Source: Serinibacter arcticus (GTDB taxonomy: Bacteria; Actinomycetota; Actinomycetes; Actinomycetales; Beutenbergiaceae). Taken from it: a stretch of 64,000 bases of DNA. The notes beneath the pieces are model-generated. The model made no database searches. It had not been told where the DNA came from and worked only from the letters and a program-made list of their open reading frames with translations. The stretch is from positions 1-64,000 of the forward strand of contig NZ_PYHR01000002.1 in assembly GCF_003121705.1 (NCBI RefSeq). The letters are read 5' to 3'. Positions within the stretch are counted from its first letter, which is position 1; each line of letters opens with the position of its first letter. The translations under genes were made by a program, and so were the position numbers. Positions 54,801 through 62,985 of the stretch are shown here, one piece after another.

Positions 54801-56468
54801 ATGTCACGCACCACCCCTGTCCGCAGATCGGTCGCGCTCGCCGCCGTGGCCGCCGCCACAGCGATGCTCGCCGCCTGCGGGACGGCCGGCGGTTCGAGCT
54901 CCGGCGGCGACGACGCGACCAGCGGCGAGGGCGGCTCCGCCGCCGCCGGCGAGCCGCAGACCGGCGGCGAGCTGCTGTACCTGGAGTACCAGCCGTACAC
55001 GACGCTGTACCCGCCGCAGTCGGGCTTCTACCCCAACGGCGCCCTCATCGCGAACATCACCGACCGCCTCGTCTACCAGGACCCCGAGACCCTCGAGTTC
55101 TCGCCCTGGATCGCCACGGACTGGGAGATCAACGCCGATGCCACGGAGTACACCTTCAACCTCCGCAGCGGCGTGACGTTCTCCGACGGCACCCCGCTGG
55201 ACGCCGAGGTCGTCGCGAAGAACTTCGACACCTACGGACTCGGTGACCCGGAGGCGGGCTTCCCGATCTCCGAGCAGATCAACAACTACGTCAGCAGCGA
55301 GGTCGTCGACGACGACACCGTGATCTTCCGGTTCTCGGCCCCGGCACCCGGCTTCCTGCAGGCGACCACCGCGAACGGCGCCGGCCTGCTGTCCTCGGCC
55401 ACGCTCGACGGCGACCTGGACTCCTACGCCCCGGGCAACGCGACGAACGTGGTCGGCTCCGGCCCCTTCGTCATCACGGAGGAGACCGTCGGCACCGAGA
55501 TCCTGCTCGAGGCCCGCGAGGACTACGACTGGGCCCCCGAGGACTCCGAGCACCAGGGTCGCGCGTACCTCGACGGCGTCCGGTTCTCCGTGACGCCGGA
55601 GGACAGCGTCCGCATCGGTGCCCTCACCTCGGGCCAGACGGACGTCATCCGCTACGTCCAGGCGTACGACGAGGACCAGGTCGCCGACGCGGGGCTGCAG
55701 CTCTTCGCCCCGCAGACGCAGGGCGTGAACAACAGCCTGTCGCTCCGCTTCACCAACGGGATCCTCGCGGACATCAACGTCCGCAAGGCGATCGTGGCCG
55801 GTGTGAACGCGCAGGAGGTCGTCGACACGGTCTTCACCGAGAACTACCCGGTCGCCACCGGCGTGCTGTCCCACACCGCGCTCGGCTACGTCGACCACGA
55901 GGCCGAGCTGGCCTACGACCCCGACGAGGCGAACCGCCTGCTCGACGAGGCCGGCTGGACCCTCGGCTCGGACGGCATCCGTGAGAAGGACGGTCAGAAG
56001 CTGACGCTCGTGGCCAGCGAGGCCAAGCCCCAGCCGCTCTCGCGCGACACCCTGACGCTCGTCTCCCAGCAGCTCAAGACGATCGGCGTCGACCTGCAGA
56101 TCCTCGCCGCCGACTCCGGCACCTACGCCGAGGCGATCAAGGACCCCGAGCAGGTGCAGCTGTACCACTCGATGGTCGGACGCACGGACCTCGACGTCAT
56201 CAAGAGCCAGTACCACTCGGCCAACCGCAACGCGAACCTGTCGAACGACGCCGAGCTCGACCGCCTCCTGGAGCTCGTCTCCTCGACGGCCGAGCCCGAG
56301 GCTCGCCTGGCGGCCACGGCTGCCGCCCAGCAGTACCTGGTCGACCAGGCCTACGTGATTCCGCTGTTCGAGGAGCCCCAGGTCTACGGCGCGCAGCCGT
56401 ACGTCCAGGGCTTCGGCTGGGACACCATCGCCCGTCCGGTCTTCTACAGCACCTGGCTCGAGCAGTGA
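54801..56468 (+). CDS. ABC transporter substrate-binding lipoprotein of the LLM/CMD operon
   Basis: A 555-aa family-5 binding protein. The signal peptide ends in LAAC (Cys near residue 24); the SBP_bac_5 domain has GGELLYLEYQPYTTLYPP, ALIANITDRLVYQDPETLEFSPWIATDWEI and TFSDGTPLDAEVVAKNF. By recall it resembles the KPN_01854-type binding proteins (TIGR04028), which occur only beside LLM and alkylhydroperoxidase-like genes. Ligand unknown. GTGA overlap couples it to the first permease. It is the operon's first gene. Confidence 0.88.
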   Translation: MSRTTPVRRSVALAAVAAATAMLAACGTAGGSSSGGDDATSGEGGSAAAGEPQTGGELLYLEYQPYTTLYPPQSGFYPNGALIANITDRLVYQDPETLEFSPWIATDWEINADATEYTFNLRSGVTFSDGTPLDAEVVAKNFDTYGLGDPEAGFPISEQINNYVSSEVVDDDTVIFRFSAPAPGFLQATTANGAGLLSSATLDGDLDSYAPGNATNVVGSGPFVITEETVGTEILLEAREDYDWAPEDSEHQGRAYLDGVRFSVTPEDSVRIGALTSGQTDVIRYVQAYDEDQVADAGLQLFAPQTQGVNNSLSLRFTNGILADINVRKAIVAGVNAQEVVDTVFTENYPVATGVLSHTALGYVDHEAELAYDPDEANRLLDEAGWTLGSDGIREKDGQKLTLVASEAKPQPLSRDTLTLVSQQLKTIGVDLQILAADSGTYAEAIKDPEQVQLYHSMVGRTDLDVIKSQYHSANRNANLSNDAELDRLLELVSSTAEPEARLAATAAAQQYLVDQAYVIPLFEEPQVYGAQPYVQGFGWDTIARPVFYSTWLEQ

Positions 56469-57400
56469 GATACGCCCTCGGCCGCGTCGCCTCCGCCGCG
56501 GGGGTGCTGCTGGCGGCCTTCACCGTCGCGTTCCTCCTGCTGCAGGCGCTCCCCGGCGATGCCGTGATGATCCGCTTCGAGAACCCCGAGCTGGGGCTCT
56601 CGCCGGAGCAGATCGCGGGCATCCGGGAGAGCTACGGCGCGGACGTGGGCCTCCTCACGCAGTTCTGGCACTCCCTGTCCGGTGCCCTCGGAGGCGACCT
56701 CGGCTACTCGGTCGCCTCCGGGGCCCCGGTGCGGGTCCTGGTGGGATCGGCGATCCCGTCGACGCTGCTGCTGGCGGGGCTCGGGTTCGTCGTCGCGGCG
56801 ATCCTCGCGGGTCTGCTCGCCTTCGGCGCCATCCTCAGCCCGTCCGGGTGGCTGGCCTCGTTCCTGCGGTCGCTGCCCTCGCTGTTCGTCTCGGTGCCGG
56901 TCTTCTGGCTCGGCATCGTGCTCATCCAGATCTTCAGCTTCCGGCTCGGCCTGATCTCCGTGATCCGACCGGGACCGCTGGAGGCGCTGATCCTTCCCGT
57001 GCTCACGCTCGCGGTGCCGATCAGCGCCCCGATGGCGCAGGTGCTCGTCCGGGCGATCGACGACGTCCAGGCGCAGCCGTTCATCACGGTCGTCCGCTCC
57101 AAGGGGGCGGGCGAGGCGTGGATCCTCGTCAAGAACGTGCTGCGGAACGCCGCGCTGCCCGCCCTGACGATCGCCGGCGTCCTGCTGGGCGAGCTCATCG
57201 GCGGCGCCGTCGTGACCGAGACCGTGTTCGCGCGGTTCGGCATCGGCCGCCTGACGGCCGACGCCCTGGACACCCAGGACATCCCCGTGCTGCAGGCGAT
57301 CGTCGTGGTCGCGGCGCTGGCCTTCGTCGTCGTCAACCTCCTGGTGGACCTCGTCGCCCCGCTCATCGACCCGCGCCTCAAGCGCCGGGTCCAGGCCTGA
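56465..57400 (+). CDS. ABC transporter permease (DppB-like) of the LLM/CMD operon
   Basis: A 311-aa permease with a start helix (RYALGRVASAAGVLLAAFTVAFLLLQALPGD), then five or so further helices and the EAA loop VRSKGAGEAWILVKNVLRNAALP near residue 215. The GTG overlaps the binding-protein stop by 4 nt. It pairs with the DppC-like permease 10 nt downstream. Confidence 0.93.
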   Translation: MRYALGRVASAAGVLLAAFTVAFLLLQALPGDAVMIRFENPELGLSPEQIAGIRESYGADVGLLTQFWHSLSGALGGDLGYSVASGAPVRVLVGSAIPSTLLLAGLGFVVAAILAGLLAFGAILSPSGWLASFLRSLPSLFVSVPVFWLGIVLIQIFSFRLGLISVIRPGPLEALILPVLTLAVPISAPMAQVLVRAIDDVQAQPFITVVRSKGAGEAWILVKNVLRNAALPALTIAGVLLGELIGGAVVTETVFARFGIGRLTADALDTQDIPVLQAIVVVAALAFVVVNLLVDLVAPLIDPRLKRRVQA

Positions 57401-57410
57401 GGAGCACGCC

Positions 57411-58295
57411 ATGACCCTCGAGCTCGAACGCGTCGCGCTGCTCCCCCCGGAGGGTGAGGGGACCCCCGGTCCCCGCGCCCGCCGTCGTCGTCGCCTCCCC
57501 AAGGTCGGCGTCACCCTCGCCCTCGCCGTCCTCGTCCTCGTGGTCGCCTGGGCCCTCGTGCCCCAGCTCTTCACGAGCTACGACCCCTACGTCGGCGTCC
57601 CGGCCGACGCGCTGCAGGGCCCGAGCGCGGCCCACTGGTTCGGCACCGACTCCACGGGCCGCGACCTGTTCAGCCGCGTCGTGCACGGCTCGCGCTACTC
57701 GCTGACGGGCGGCGTGGTCGCCGTCGCGGTCGGGCTCGTCGCCGGCACCGCGATCGGCGTCATCGCCGGCTCGATCGGCACGATCATCGACGAGGTCCTG
57801 ATGCGCGTCGTCGACGTGCTGCTCTCGATCCCCGGCCTGCTGCTCAGCCTCTCGGTCATCATCCTGCTCGGCTTCGGCACCACCAACGCCGCGATCGCGG
57901 TGGGCGTGACGTCGGTCGCCTCGTTCGCACGCCTGTCGCGCTCCGAGGTGGTGCGCGTGCGTCGGTCGGACTACGTCGAGGCCGCCTTCGGCAGCGGCGG
58001 TCGCTGGTGGAGCGTGCTGTGGCGCCACGTGCTGCCCAACTCGCTCACGCCCGTGCTCGCGCTGGCCGCGCTCCAGTTCGGCACCGCGATCCTGGCCATC
58101 TCCACCCTCGGCTTCCTCGGCTACGGCGCCCCGCCGCCCACGCCCGAGTGGGGCCTGCTCATCTCGGAGGGGCGCAGCCACCTGGCCACCTCGTGGTGGC
58201 TCACGACCCTGCCCGGCGTGATCGTCGTGCTCGTCGTGCTGTCGGCCAACCGCCTCTCCGCCGCCATCTCCTCGGCAAGGACGGCCCGCTCATGA
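57411..58295 (+). CDS. ABC transporter permease (DppC-like) of the LLM/CMD operon
   Basis: A 294-aa permease: a basic N-terminus, first helix near residue 35-55, HWFGTDSTGRDLFSRVVHGSRYS near 75, EAA loop AFGSGGRWWSVLWRHVLPNSLTP near 195, and the final WWLTTLPGVIVVLVVLSANRLS helix. GGAGCAC lies just before the ATG. It overlaps the ATPase gene by 4 nt. Confidence 0.93.
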   Translation: MTLELERVALLPPEGEGTPGPRARRRRRLPKVGVTLALAVLVLVVAWALVPQLFTSYDPYVGVPADALQGPSAAHWFGTDSTGRDLFSRVVHGSRYSLTGGVVAVAVGLVAGTAIGVIAGSIGTIIDEVLMRVVDVLLSIPGLLLSLSVIILLGFGTTNAAIAVGVTSVASFARLSRSEVVRVRRSDYVEAAFGSGGRWWSVLWRHVLPNSLTPVLALAALQFGTAILAISTLGFLGYGAPPPTPEWGLLISEGRSHLATSWWLTTLPGVIVVLVVLSANRLSAAISSARTARS

Positions 58296-59908
58296 CCGCT
58301 CTCCTGGACGTCCGCGGCCTCTCGGTCGGGTACGGCAACCACGGCGGTGACGTCACCCAGGTGACGCACGACGTCACGTTCTCGGTCGCCCCCGGCGAGA
58401 TCCTCGCGCTGGTGGGGGAGTCGGGCTCGGGGAAGACGACGACGGCGCAGGCCGTCATCAACCTGCTGCCCCAGGGCGGTCAGGTGCTCGGCGGCAGCAT
58501 CGAGCTGGAGGGCGAGGACGTCACGTCAGCCTCCGGCTCGCGCTGGCGCTCCCTGCGCGGCCGCCGGGTCGGCCTCGTGCCGCAGGACCCGGGCGGCTCC
58601 CTGGACCCGACCAAGCGCATCGGCGACTCGATCGCCGAGGCGTTCCGGATCCACCGCGCCGCCCCGCGCCGCGTGCTCGAGAGCCGTGTCGTGGAGCTGC
58701 TGGAGCGTGTCGGCATCGACGACCCGGCGCGGCGCGCCAAGCAGTACCCGCACGAGCTCTCGGGCGGCATGAAGCAGCGCGTGCTCATCGCCGGGGCCAT
58801 CGCGCTGGGACCGGGGCTGCTGATCGCCGACGAGCCGACCTCGGCCCTCGACGTCACCGTGCAGCGCCGGATCATGGAGCTGCTCGACGACCTGCGCCGC
58901 GAGTCCGGCACCGGCATCCTCCTGGTCACGCACGACCTCGCGCTGGCCGGCGACCACGCGGATCGCGTGCTCGTGCTCCAGGGCGGCCGCGTGCAGGAGG
59001 AGGGGACGAGCGAGGAGGTGCTCGGCAACCCGAGCGCCGACTACACGCGCCGTCTGCTCGCCGACGCCCCCACCCTCGCGAGCCCCGTCCACCGCGTGGC
59101 GCGCACACCTGAGCCGGACGAGCGTCCCGTGCTGGCCGTGAACGACCTCGTCGTGGAGTTCGGCGGCGGGCGGTTCACCCGGACCCCGGCCTTCCGGGCG
59201 GTCGACGGCGTCAGCTTCGCCATCGCGCACGGCACCACGCACGCGCTCGTGGGGGAGTCCGGTTCGGGGAAGACGACGACGGCGCGCGCGATCGCCGCCT
59301 TCCAGCCCGCCACCTCGGGCCAGGTCACGCTCCTGGGCATCGACGTGCTGGCGGCGCACGGCTCGCCCCGCCGGCAGCTGCGACGCAACGTCCAGCTCGT
59401 CTACCAGAACCCGTTCGGCTCGCTCGACCCCCGCCAGACGGTCCTGGAGGTCGTCACCGAACCCCTGACGAACTTCGGCCTCGAGGGGTCGCCCGCGGAG
59501 CGTCGCGAGCACGCCGTCAAGGCGCTCGAGCGGGTCTCCCTCCCCGCGGCGCTGCACCAGCGGCGCCCGCGCGAGCTCTCGGGCGGCCAGCGCCAGCGCG
59601 TGGCGATCGCCCGCGCGATCGTGCTGCACCCGGAGCTGCTCATCCTCGACGAGGCCACCAGCGCCCTCGACGTCACCGTCCAGGCGGAGATCCTCCGCCT
59701 GCTGGACGACCTGCAACGCGAGCGCGGCATGACCTACCTCGTCATCTCCCACGACCTCGCGGTGGTGCGCCAGATCGCCGACACCGTGACGGTGCTCCGC
59801 CACGGTCGAACGGTCGAGCAGGGCACGACGGCGGAGATCTTCGCCTCGCCGCAGCAGGACTACACCCGCGATCTCATCGCCGCCATCCCCGGAGGAGTTC
59901 ACCCATGA
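58292..59908 (+). CDS. Fused double ABC ATPase of the LLM/CMD operon
   Basis: A 538-aa protein with two complete ATPase domains in one chain, a fusion of DppD- and DppF-type subunits. Domain 1 (about 1-265): GESGSGKT near residue 40, VPQDPGGSLDP, LSGGMKQRV, LLIADEP. Domain 2 (about 275-535): GESGSGKT near 325, VYQNPFGSLDP, LSGGQRQRV, LLILDEA, and AEIFASPQQDYTRDLIAAIPGG. It serves both nucleotide sites of the importer. The ATG overlaps the DppC-like permease; its stop overlaps the LLM gene. The other importer in this window has separate ATPases. Confidence 0.93.
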   Translation: MTALLDVRGLSVGYGNHGGDVTQVTHDVTFSVAPGEILALVGESGSGKTTTAQAVINLLPQGGQVLGGSIELEGEDVTSASGSRWRSLRGRRVGLVPQDPGGSLDPTKRIGDSIAEAFRIHRAAPRRVLESRVVELLERVGIDDPARRAKQYPHELSGGMKQRVLIAGAIALGPGLLIADEPTSALDVTVQRRIMELLDDLRRESGTGILLVTHDLALAGDHADRVLVLQGGRVQEEGTSEEVLGNPSADYTRRLLADAPTLASPVHRVARTPEPDERPVLAVNDLVVEFGGGRFTRTPAFRAVDGVSFAIAHGTTHALVGESGSGKTTTARAIAAFQPATSGQVTLLGIDVLAAHGSPRRQLRRNVQLVYQNPFGSLDPRQTVLEVVTEPLTNFGLEGSPAERREHAVKALERVSLPAALHQRRPRELSGGQRQRVAIARAIVLHPELLILDEATSALDVTVQAEILRLLDDLQRERGMTYLVISHDLAVVRQIADTVTVLRHGRTVEQGTTAEIFASPQQDYTRDLIAAIPGGVHP

Positions 59909-60945
59909 CGGAGTCGTTGTCGCACCTGCGGCTCGGCGTGTTCACGCGCCTGCTCGACGAGACCTCGCCCCGCGAGCGGTACCGCAACGCGACCGAGCAG
60001 ATCGTCGCGGCCGAGCGCCTGGGCTACCACTCGGCGTGGGTCGCCCAGCACCACTTCCACGCGCTCGAGGGCGGCCTGCCGGCTCCCGCCGTTCTGCTCG
60101 CCTCGGTCGCCTCGCTGACCTCGCGGATCCGGCTGGGCTTCGGCGTCATCACGCTGCCGCTGGAGCACCCGCTGCGCGTCGCCGAGGACCTCGCCGTGCT
60201 CGACGAGATCTCCGGCGGTCGGGTGGAGGTCGGCTTCGGCACCGGTGGCACGCCGAGCTCCTTCCGGGCGTTCGGCTTCGACCCGGCCGACCGCCGCCAG
60301 ATCTACGCCGACCACATCGCCGTCGTCACGGACGCGTGGGCGGGGCGCGACATCGCCGATCCCGAGAACCAGCTCTACCCGCCGGCCCCGACGCTCGCCG
60401 CACGGCGGTGGGAGGCGACGTTCTCCGCCGAGGGTGCCGCCCGGATCGGCGCGGCCGGCTCCGGTCTCATGCTCTCCCGCAGCCAGCCGCGTCCCGACGC
60501 GACGCCGGACATCACCATCTGGGAGCAGCAGGAGCCGCTCGTCGACGCCTACCTCGCGGCCCTCCCGACCGGGGTGGAGCCGCGCATCGCGGCGTCCCGC
60601 ACGGTCTTCGTGGCCGACGACGAGCCGACCTGGCGCCGCGAGGCCGACCGCGGCCTGCGCTCGGTCGCCGTCCGCGGCGGGCTGTGGGGACTCGACCCCG
60701 ACGCCGACCTGGAGGTGCTCGTCGAGCGCTCCAACAGCGTGGTCGGGACGAGCGAGCAGGTCGCGGAGCAGCTGGCCCGCGACACGATCCTCACGCGCGC
60801 CACCGACCTGCTCGTGCAGGTCCACTCCGTCGACCCCGTGCACGAGCTGGTGCTGCGTTCGCACGAGCTCCTCGCCCGCGAGGTCGCCCCGGTGCTCGGC
60901 CTGAGCACCGGATCCACCACCACCGAGCTGGAGGCCGCGCGATGA
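59905..60945 (+). CDS. Luciferase-like flavin-dependent monooxygenase (KPN_01858-like)
   Basis: A 346-aa bacterial-luciferase-like (LLM) protein, a TIM barrel using FMNH2 or F420. Visible are LRLGVFTRLLDETSPRERYRN, GYHSAWVAQHHFHALEGGLPAPAVLLA, RIRLGFGVITLPLEHPLRVAEDLAVLDEISGGRVEVGFGTGGTP near residue 75-115, and the C-terminal GLWGLDPDADLEVL. It matches, by recall, the KPN_01858 family (TIGR04027) always found with this importer. Substrate unknown; monooxygenation of an imported organosulfur, amine or ester is conceivable. ATGA overlaps on both sides. Confidence 0.87.
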   Translation: MTESLSHLRLGVFTRLLDETSPRERYRNATEQIVAAERLGYHSAWVAQHHFHALEGGLPAPAVLLASVASLTSRIRLGFGVITLPLEHPLRVAEDLAVLDEISGGRVEVGFGTGGTPSSFRAFGFDPADRRQIYADHIAVVTDAWAGRDIADPENQLYPPAPTLAARRWEATFSAEGAARIGAAGSGLMLSRSQPRPDATPDITIWEQQEPLVDAYLAALPTGVEPRIAASRTVFVADDEPTWRREADRGLRSVAVRGGLWGLDPDADLEVLVERSNSVVGTSEQVAEQLARDTILTRATDLLVQVHSVDPVHELVLRSHELLAREVAPVLGLSTGSTTTELEAAR

Positions 60946-61544
60946 GCGCCACCCTGCTGACGCCCCCCGACCTCCTGGACGACGTGCTGGGGGTGAGCGA
61001 GGGCGACGCGATCGACGCCGTCCGTCGCTCGCGTCCCGCCGCCCGGGAGAACACCCAGGCCACCCTGACGGCGCTGTTCGCGCTCGAGGACGGGGCCGAC
61101 GGCGCCGACGTCCCCACGCTGGCCGAGCGGCTCGCGGTGGCGACGTTCGTCGTCGGGCTGCACGGCGAGTCGCCGCTGCTGGCCGTCTACGCGGCCGACC
61201 TCGACCCCGAGGTCCGCGACGTCGTGACCGGGCTGGTCGCGCAGGCCGTCCGTCCCGGCCCGTTCGGGGTCTACCGCGAGCCCGGGCTGGCGGAGGAGTC
61301 CGTCGAGGGCCCGCGCTGGGCCGCGCCGACCGACGCGCTGGGGCCGCGGCTCGCGGCCGCCCTCACGCACGCGGCGCTGCTGGTGCAGCGTCCGCGCGAG
61401 TCCTCGCCGCAGGCCCTGGCGGCGCTGCTGGCCGCCGGCTGGAGCCGGACCGAGATCGTCACCCTGTCCCAGCTCGTCGCGTTCCTCACCTACCAGGTGC
61501 GGGTCGTGGCCGGCCTCGCCGTCCTGAAGGAGTCACGTTCATGA
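60942..61544 (+). CDS. CMD-domain protein (Avi_7170-like)
   Basis: A 200-aa protein of the carboxymuconolactone-decarboxylase/AhpD-like superfamily that resembles, by recall, the Avi_7170 family (TIGR04029). The N-terminal part holds LLDDVLGVSEGDAIDAVRRSRP and the C-terminal part LAALLAAGWSRTEIVTLSQLVAFLTYQVRVVAGL. No CXXC is present, so it lacks the peroxidase cysteine pair of its neighbour and may be a structural or binding partner. ATGA overlaps with both neighbours. Confidence 0.84.
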   Translation: MSATLLTPPDLLDDVLGVSEGDAIDAVRRSRPAARENTQATLTALFALEDGADGADVPTLAERLAVATFVVGLHGESPLLAVYAADLDPEVRDVVTGLVAQAVRPGPFGVYREPGLAEESVEGPRWAAPTDALGPRLAAALTHAALLVQRPRESSPQALAALLAAGWSRTEIVTLSQLVAFLTYQVRVVAGLAVLKESRS

Positions 61545-62203
61545 GCACCGCACACGTCGCCGGCGACGGCTCCCTCGCCACGGCCCCCGAGGTCACCACC
61601 TACCCCGAGCTGGACCGCCCCGAGCACTTCACGCGGGCCAACCTCGGCTGGGTGCCGTGGCTGGAGCCGCCCACGGCCGAGGAGCTCACCGAGGAGCAGT
61701 ACGTCGGTCTCGTGGACCGCCGTCGCGACTCGAGCCCGTACTTCCGCCTGCTCGCCCTCGACCCCGCGGTGCTCGCCGCGCGGACGAAGGCCGACATCGA
61801 CATCTTCCACACGTCCTCGCGCGACGGCGACGGGCTGCCGCGGCCCGAGCGCGAGCTCGCGGCCGCCGTCGCCTCCCGCGTGAACGGCTGCGTGTTCTGC
61901 GCGTCCGTCCACGCGCGGTTCTCGGCGCAGCTCTCCCACCGGGAGGCCGACATCGACCTCCTCCTGGCCGAGGGCGTCGAGTCGGCCGCGGGAGCGCTCG
62001 ACCCGCGCTGGTCGGCGATCCTGAACGCGGCCGAGGCCCTGACCGTCACGCCGCCGCGGTTCGGCACGGAGCACGTGGCCTCGCTGCGCTCCGTCGGGCT
62101 CAGCGACGAGGCGATCGGCGACCTCGTCTCCTCGGCCGGGTTCTTCTCCTGGGCCAACCGTCTGATGCTGTCGCTGGGCGAGCCCGAGAACCCGGCGAGC
62201 TGA
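61541..62203 (+). CDS. AhpD-like alkylhydroperoxidase-domain protein (Avi_7169-like)
   Basis: A 220-aa protein with the AhpD redox motif CVFCASVH near residue 122 (CXXC plus His), preceded by PERELAAAVASRVNG with the conserved Glu. The N-terminus HFTRANLGWVPWLEPPTAEELT is typical of the Avi_7169 family (TIGR04030 by recall). AhpD-type proteins cycle a disulfide to reduce peroxides, so it may remove peroxide made by the LLM enzyme; that is inference. It ends the seven-gene operon. Confidence 0.87.
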   Translation: MSTAHVAGDGSLATAPEVTTYPELDRPEHFTRANLGWVPWLEPPTAEELTEEQYVGLVDRRRDSSPYFRLLALDPAVLAARTKADIDIFHTSSRDGDGLPRPERELAAAVASRVNGCVFCASVHARFSAQLSHREADIDLLLAEGVESAAGALDPRWSAILNAAEALTVTPPRFGTEHVASLRSVGLSDEAIGDLVSSAGFFSWANRLMLSLGEPENPAS

Positions 62204-62257
62204 GGATCCCCGCCCGACGCCCGGAGGGGCCACGGTCGCCGTCGCGGGCATCCGCAC

Positions 62258-62263
62258 TAGGAT
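62258..62263 (+). promoter_or_regulatory. Near-leaderless -10 box of plsC
   Basis: TAGGAT ends eight bases before the GTG at 62272. It lies in the 68-nt gap after the AhpD-like gene, so plsC has its own promoter. Confidence 0.6.
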
Positions 62264-62271
62264 CGGCGACC

Positions 62272-62985
62272 GTGGCCTCAACGACTCGGACGACCTCCGC
62301 CAGCTACCGCTTCATCGCCGGGCTGATCAGACCCTTCCTCCGGCTGATCTCGAAGCGCACCTGGTACGGCGTCGAGAACCTGGACCGCAGCGAGGGGTTC
62401 ATCGTCGCCGCGAACCACGTCTCGACGCTCGACCCGCTGACCACTGCGCACGTGCTCTACAACAACGGCGCCCCGCCGCGCATCATGGCCAAGGCCGAGC
62501 TGTTCAAGGTCCCGATCTTCGGCGCCCTGCTGCGCTCCTCGGGCCAGATCCCCGTGCACCGCAACAGCCGGAACGCGGCCGAGTCGCTCGACGGCGCCCG
62601 CGCGGCGCTGGCCGCGGGCGAGTGCGTGATGATCTTCCCGGAGGGCACCCTGACGCTCGACCCCGAGGGCTGGCCGATGGTCGCGCGCACCGGAGTCGCG
62701 CGCCTCGCGCTCAGCACCCGGGCGCCCGTGCTCCCGCTCGCGCAGTGGGGCGCGAGCGCGATCCTGCCGCGCCAGTCCTTCGTCCTGCGGCTGTTCCCGC
62801 GCAAGCGGGTGCTCGCGATCGTCGGCCCCCCGGTCGAGCTGAGCGACCTGCACGGCCGCCAGGACTCCGCCGCGCTGGTCGAGGCGACGGCGCGGATCAT
62901 GGCCGCCATCACCTCGCAGCTCGCGGAGCTGCGGGGCGAAGAGCCCCCGACCGAGCCGTTCGACCGCCGTCGGGCGGGCGTGTAG
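62272..62985 (+). CDS. plsC: 1-acyl-sn-glycerol-3-phosphate acyltransferase
   Basis: It forms phosphatidic acid in membrane lipid synthesis. From GTG 62272 it is 237 aa: TWYGVENLDRSEGFIVAANHVSTLDPLTT has the catalytic HX4D, KAELFKVPIFGALLRSSGQIPVHR the second block, and MIFPEGTLTLD the FPEGT motif. The GTG is supported by the -10 spacing. Its TAG overlaps the GTG of gpsA, giving a two-gene lipid-precursor operon. Confidence 0.92.
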   Translation: MASTTRTTSASYRFIAGLIRPFLRLISKRTWYGVENLDRSEGFIVAANHVSTLDPLTTAHVLYNNGAPPRIMAKAELFKVPIFGALLRSSGQIPVHRNSRNAAESLDGARAALAAGECVMIFPEGTLTLDPEGWPMVARTGVARLALSTRAPVLPLAQWGASAILPRQSFVLRLFPRKRVLAIVGPPVELSDLHGRQDSAALVEATARIMAAITSQLAELRGEEPPTEPFDRRRAGV

